From Chryseosolibacter sp964551035 (GTDB taxonomy: Bacteria; Bacteroidota; Bacteroidia; Cytophagales; Cyclobacteriaceae), in assembly GCA_964551035.1 (NCBI GenBank), contig CAZKBK010000013.1, forward strand, positions 47,023 through 111,022: 64,000 nt of DNA, in the 5' to 3' direction. The notes beneath the pieces are model-generated. The model was not told where the DNA came from. It searched no databases and saw only the letters and a list, made by a program, of their open reading frames with translations. The first letter of the stretch is position 1. The number at the start of each line of letters is the position of its first letter. This document shows positions 61,791 to 64,000 of this stretch, piece by piece. Both the position numbers and the translations under genes were made by a program.

Positions 61791-62759
61791 TTATCGTTTG
61801 TATTTCCCCGCCGCCTTCTCGATGCATTCATACATTTTTTCGTAGAACTTCTCCACGAACAATTCGAAGACCACTTCGAGGCCGCCGAAGTCCTTTTCGA
61901 TTTCCTTTTGACCCTTTGAAAAGCGCCCGACCTCGAGCGACTTATCGAAGTAAAAGTATCCGTTTGCGTAGATCTGCCCTTCATAATAGCCCGCGCCCAT
62001 GTTTTGGGATATGTATCGCTTGTCTTCGCGAGGGATCGGGTTGGGGCCGTGCAGGGTCATCTTCAGGCCATTCATGTTGACCGTTTTGCGGTCGCTCATG
62101 AGTTCCACACCAATGCTCAGCACCCCACCAACGCCAAGGTTGCGTGCAAGCTCGCCGCCAAGGGACTCCGCCCTGAGAAAATCTGCGGCTGCGGCAATGT
62201 CCAGGGCACGGTAGCCCGAAGCGGTAACAGCGGTTTCCCGGTTCTTCGTTTCGATACCACTGAGGAATTTGCCGAGCCTGGAGAGCTTTGGTTCAAACGT
62301 GTTGTAGTAAAAATCCTGTTTCTCTTTGGTGTTCAGGAACTCATCGGGAGTGAGCAACACCACGCCGCGCTGCTTGAACGATTGCTTCAGGCGCGTGATG
62401 GTCGAAGCCAGCATCGCATCCGCGATTTCGTTACCGCCCGCTTCCGAGAGCATGTAATAAGTGATGCTCACGTTTTTGATGTGATTCGATGTACCGATAT
62501 CGTAAATGTGAAACGATACCAACGCGACCGTATCGGGCAATTGTTCCCTCGATGTAAGCAAGGGGTTGGGGCCGTGGCCGTCGCGATAGCCTCCGGCGGT
62601 CTGCGGGTATGCACCCGCGGGCATGACGATCTTCTTCTTAATCTTTTCGTTCTTTGTGTTTTCGACGTACTCGCGAACGGTCTTTTGGGCCGCAACGGGC
62701 AATGAAAGGATGAGCAGCAGCATCAGCAGCGCGCACCTCTTGAAGTTTGTTTTTTTCAT
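61791..62759 (-). CDS. Exported protein of unknown function
   Basis: 322 residues from ATG 62759 with a signal peptide (ending PVAAQ). A distinctive mid-part has LKQSFKQRGVVLLTPDEFLNTKEKQDFYYN, then a beta-rich half (GVGGVLSIGVELMSDRKTVNMNG, MGAGYYEGQIYANGYFYFDKSLE) ending in a helix. No family recognised. Second gene of a two-gene operon with an outer-membrane barrel. Confidence 0.72.
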   Translation of the reverse strand: MKKTNFKRCALLMLLLILSLPVAAQKTVREYVENTKNEKIKKKIVMPAGAYPQTAGGYRDGHGPNPLLTSREQLPDTVALVSFHIYDIGTSNHIKNVSITYYMLSEAGGNEIADAMLASTITRLKQSFKQRGVVLLTPDEFLNTKEKQDFYYNTFEPKLSRLGKFLSGIETKNRETAVTASGYRALDIAAAADFLRAESLGGELARNLGVGGVLSIGVELMSDRKTVNMNGLKMTLHGPNPIPREDKRYISQNMGAGYYEGQIYANGYFYFDKSLEVGRFSKGQKEIEKDFGGLEVVFELFVEKFYEKMYECIEKAAGKYKR

Positions 62760-62788
62760 GGGCATTGAATTATTATGGTTGAACAGTT

Positions 62789-63673
62789 TTACTTCAGGTG
62801 GATCGTATTACCGATGTAGAGTTGAGCGACACCTCCATAGCCAACGCTCCGGATACCGACGTCGAAAGTGGCAAATCCATTGAGGAAGGCGGGAATCTTG
62901 AAGCCGATCTCCACGCCGGGTTTATCCTTCGGCAACTCGTTGAAATTTTCGGGCGCTCCCCCGACATGCGACGCGGCAGGAAAGACGAAACCCAGGTAAA
63001 ACTCCGAGATACGTCGTGTGGTCCCGGAGTAGACGGTACCTGAGTCTCTGTCCTTTACCCGTATGTGCGCCGACGAGTAGGCTTTGTGCTTAATCCCCAC
63101 GCGAAAGGCCGGTGCGACGACCATCATGGAAACGCCTGCCGTACCATTGTCGAGAGAGTTTGATTGGTGAGAATACAGGTTCCTGAAATAGCCCGCTTCG
63201 AGAATGACGAACCTGTGGTTGGGCACGGCGACACGGAAATATTCAGATCGCGTCCCGCTCCTATTTCGGGCGTAGACACTCTCCTGATGCACGACCCACT
63301 TTCCTTTCTTCGGTCTCTTGAAATAAAAGATCGGGTAGCCCGCCTGAATGTTAAACCACATTCCGCTGGTCTTCGTGTAGTTCTTGTCTGCCGAGAGCGA
63401 CCATCCATATCCCGCCTCCATGGAGGCGTACACCATGTCCCGCTTGAGGAACTCGCCGCTCACGCTTGCGCCCCAGGCGCCGGGGATGGGAAGCGCCAGG
63501 CGAATGGCGGTCTGTACCAGGCCATCGCCGGTGATATAGTCTCCCGCAATATCTTTTGTCACAAAGGGATACTTCGCCTCCTCCAGCCCTTCCGTCTGTG
63601 AGAATGCGGCCGTGTATTGGATGACACACAAGACCACGGCTAACGCGTATGTTTGATAGTTGAAACTTTTCAT
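62789..63673 (-). CDS. Predicted outer-membrane beta-barrel protein
   Basis: 294 residues from ATG 63673 with a signal peptide (ending YTAAFSQ). The body alternates hydrophobic and polar residues in strands separated by short turns (VYASMEAGYGWSLS, GMWFNIQAGYPIFYFKR, HRFVILEAGYFRNLYS, AFRVGIKHKAYSSAHIRVK) and ends with a terminal strand (QLYIGNTIHLK). No named family. First gene of an operon with the unknown protein at 61791-62759, 29 bases downstream. Confidence 0.78.
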   Translation of the reverse strand: MKSFNYQTYALAVVLCVIQYTAAFSQTEGLEEAKYPFVTKDIAGDYITGDGLVQTAIRLALPIPGAWGASVSGEFLKRDMVYASMEAGYGWSLSADKNYTKTSGMWFNIQAGYPIFYFKRPKKGKWVVHQESVYARNRSGTRSEYFRVAVPNHRFVILEAGYFRNLYSHQSNSLDNGTAGVSMMVVAPAFRVGIKHKAYSSAHIRVKDRDSGTVYSGTTRRISEFYLGFVFPAASHVGGAPENFNELPKDKPGVEIGFKIPAFLNGFATFDVGIRSVGYGGVAQLYIGNTIHLK

Positions 63674-63773
63674 GGGGTTTAGCTTAACAGTACAACACAA
63701 AGGTGGGCTGGCACCGGCGGGGACTCAATGGGTATAAGTACCTATATCGGCGGGGAGGGATACTCAATTGGAA

Positions 63774-63954
63774 TGACGAGTTACGAATTACGAATGACGA
63801 ATGGGAAGGGCGGGGTGGAATTGGGGAGTGGGCGTTGTAGTGGGTTGAACGGTGAAGTAAGGTACGAGGGACGAAGGACGAGGGACGAGTTACGAGTTAC
63901 GAATGACGAATGACGAATGGGAAGGGTGAGGTAGAATTGAGGAGTGGGCGTTGT
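63774..63954. repeat. Heptanucleotide arrays with two 49-bp near-identical copies
   Basis: Two arrays of NNACGAr units: 63774-63801 (4 units, TGACGAG/TTACGAA) and 63862-63917 (8 units, GTACGAG/GGACGAA/TTACGAG/TGACGAA). Each is followed by the same 49-bp segment (63790-63838 and 63906-63954) differing by four transitions. No gene. Confidence 0.92.
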
Positions 63955-63962
63955 GGAGGGGT

Positions 63963-63990
63963 CGGGCGTTGGCCTCGGCAAGCTCGGCCA
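63963..63990. repeat. Stem-loop repeat element, copy 2, at the right edge
   Basis: Matches 53183-53210 with one C-to-T change, which turns a G-C pair of the stem into a G-T pair so the fold is kept. The window ends 10 bases later, so the element's full length cannot be judged. Confidence 0.8.
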
Positions 63991-64000
63991 CCCCGTTGCG

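Overview
The window is chromosomal DNA from a Bacteroidota bacterium, most likely a Cytophagales (Chryseolinea/Ohtaekwangia-like) gliding soil or freshwater organism. Evidence for this: gliding genes gldC, gldA, gldF and gldG; a protein with a type IX secretion (T9SS) C-terminal signal; a TonB-dependent receptor with a carboxypeptidase-like regulatory domain; DUF3098, DUF4097, DUF2147 and DUF4369 proteins; TAnnTTTG-type -7 promoter boxes; few Shine-Dalgarno sequences; and a GC content that looks to be in the mid-50s. The placement is inference from gene families, not from a database search. I saw no rRNA, tRNA, CRISPR array, prophage or intact insertion sequence.

1-11.9 kb is core metabolism and envelope. 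An aspartate kinase gene (probably thrA) runs off the left edge and is preceded on its own strand by a short leader ORF ending in a Thr/Ile codon run, a probable attenuator. Then come an acyl-CoA thioesterase coupled to an unknown small protein, a membrane pyrophosphatase with an unusual glutamate arrangement, DUF2147, an ECF sigma/anti-sigma pair, the cluster ftsX-DUF3098-uppP-truB-ribF, and acetoacetyl-CoA synthetase.

12-24.5 kb holds a nucleotidyltransferase/small-protein pair resembling a toxin-antitoxin module, gldC, a TonB receptor next to a lipoprotein hydrolase, a secreted fibre-like protein combining adhesin-like head repeats, a peptidase S74 chaperone and a T9SS tail, a fasciclin lipoprotein, a ferredoxin-type reductase and purB.

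24.5-42.1 kb holds an efflux set (TolC, MacB-like permease, adaptor) without an ATPase gene, two further ECF sigma/anti-sigma operons (one followed by an unknown secreted protein, the other by two DUF4097 proteins), a methyltransferase, a HigBA locus whose toxin gene is broken, a GAF/PAS sensor and a transglutaminase-fold protein lacking catalytic residues.

42.2-63.7 kb holds a phosphodiesterase, dnaN, the operon gldA-gldF-gldG-DUF4340, a thioredoxin-like lipid-free envelope protein, a polyprenyl synthase, Mg/K transport genes (corA, a CNNM-type protein, kup), a large FtsX-type permease, a QW-repeat protein and a pair of unknown envelope proteins.

The feature not explained by genes is a family of intergenic tandem repeats with a strict 7-bp period but a different base unit at each site (about 21.5, 22.9, 32.7, 42.8, 53.1 and 63.8 kb), several beginning right at a stop codon, and a separate stem-loop sequence present at 53.2 kb and again at the right edge.
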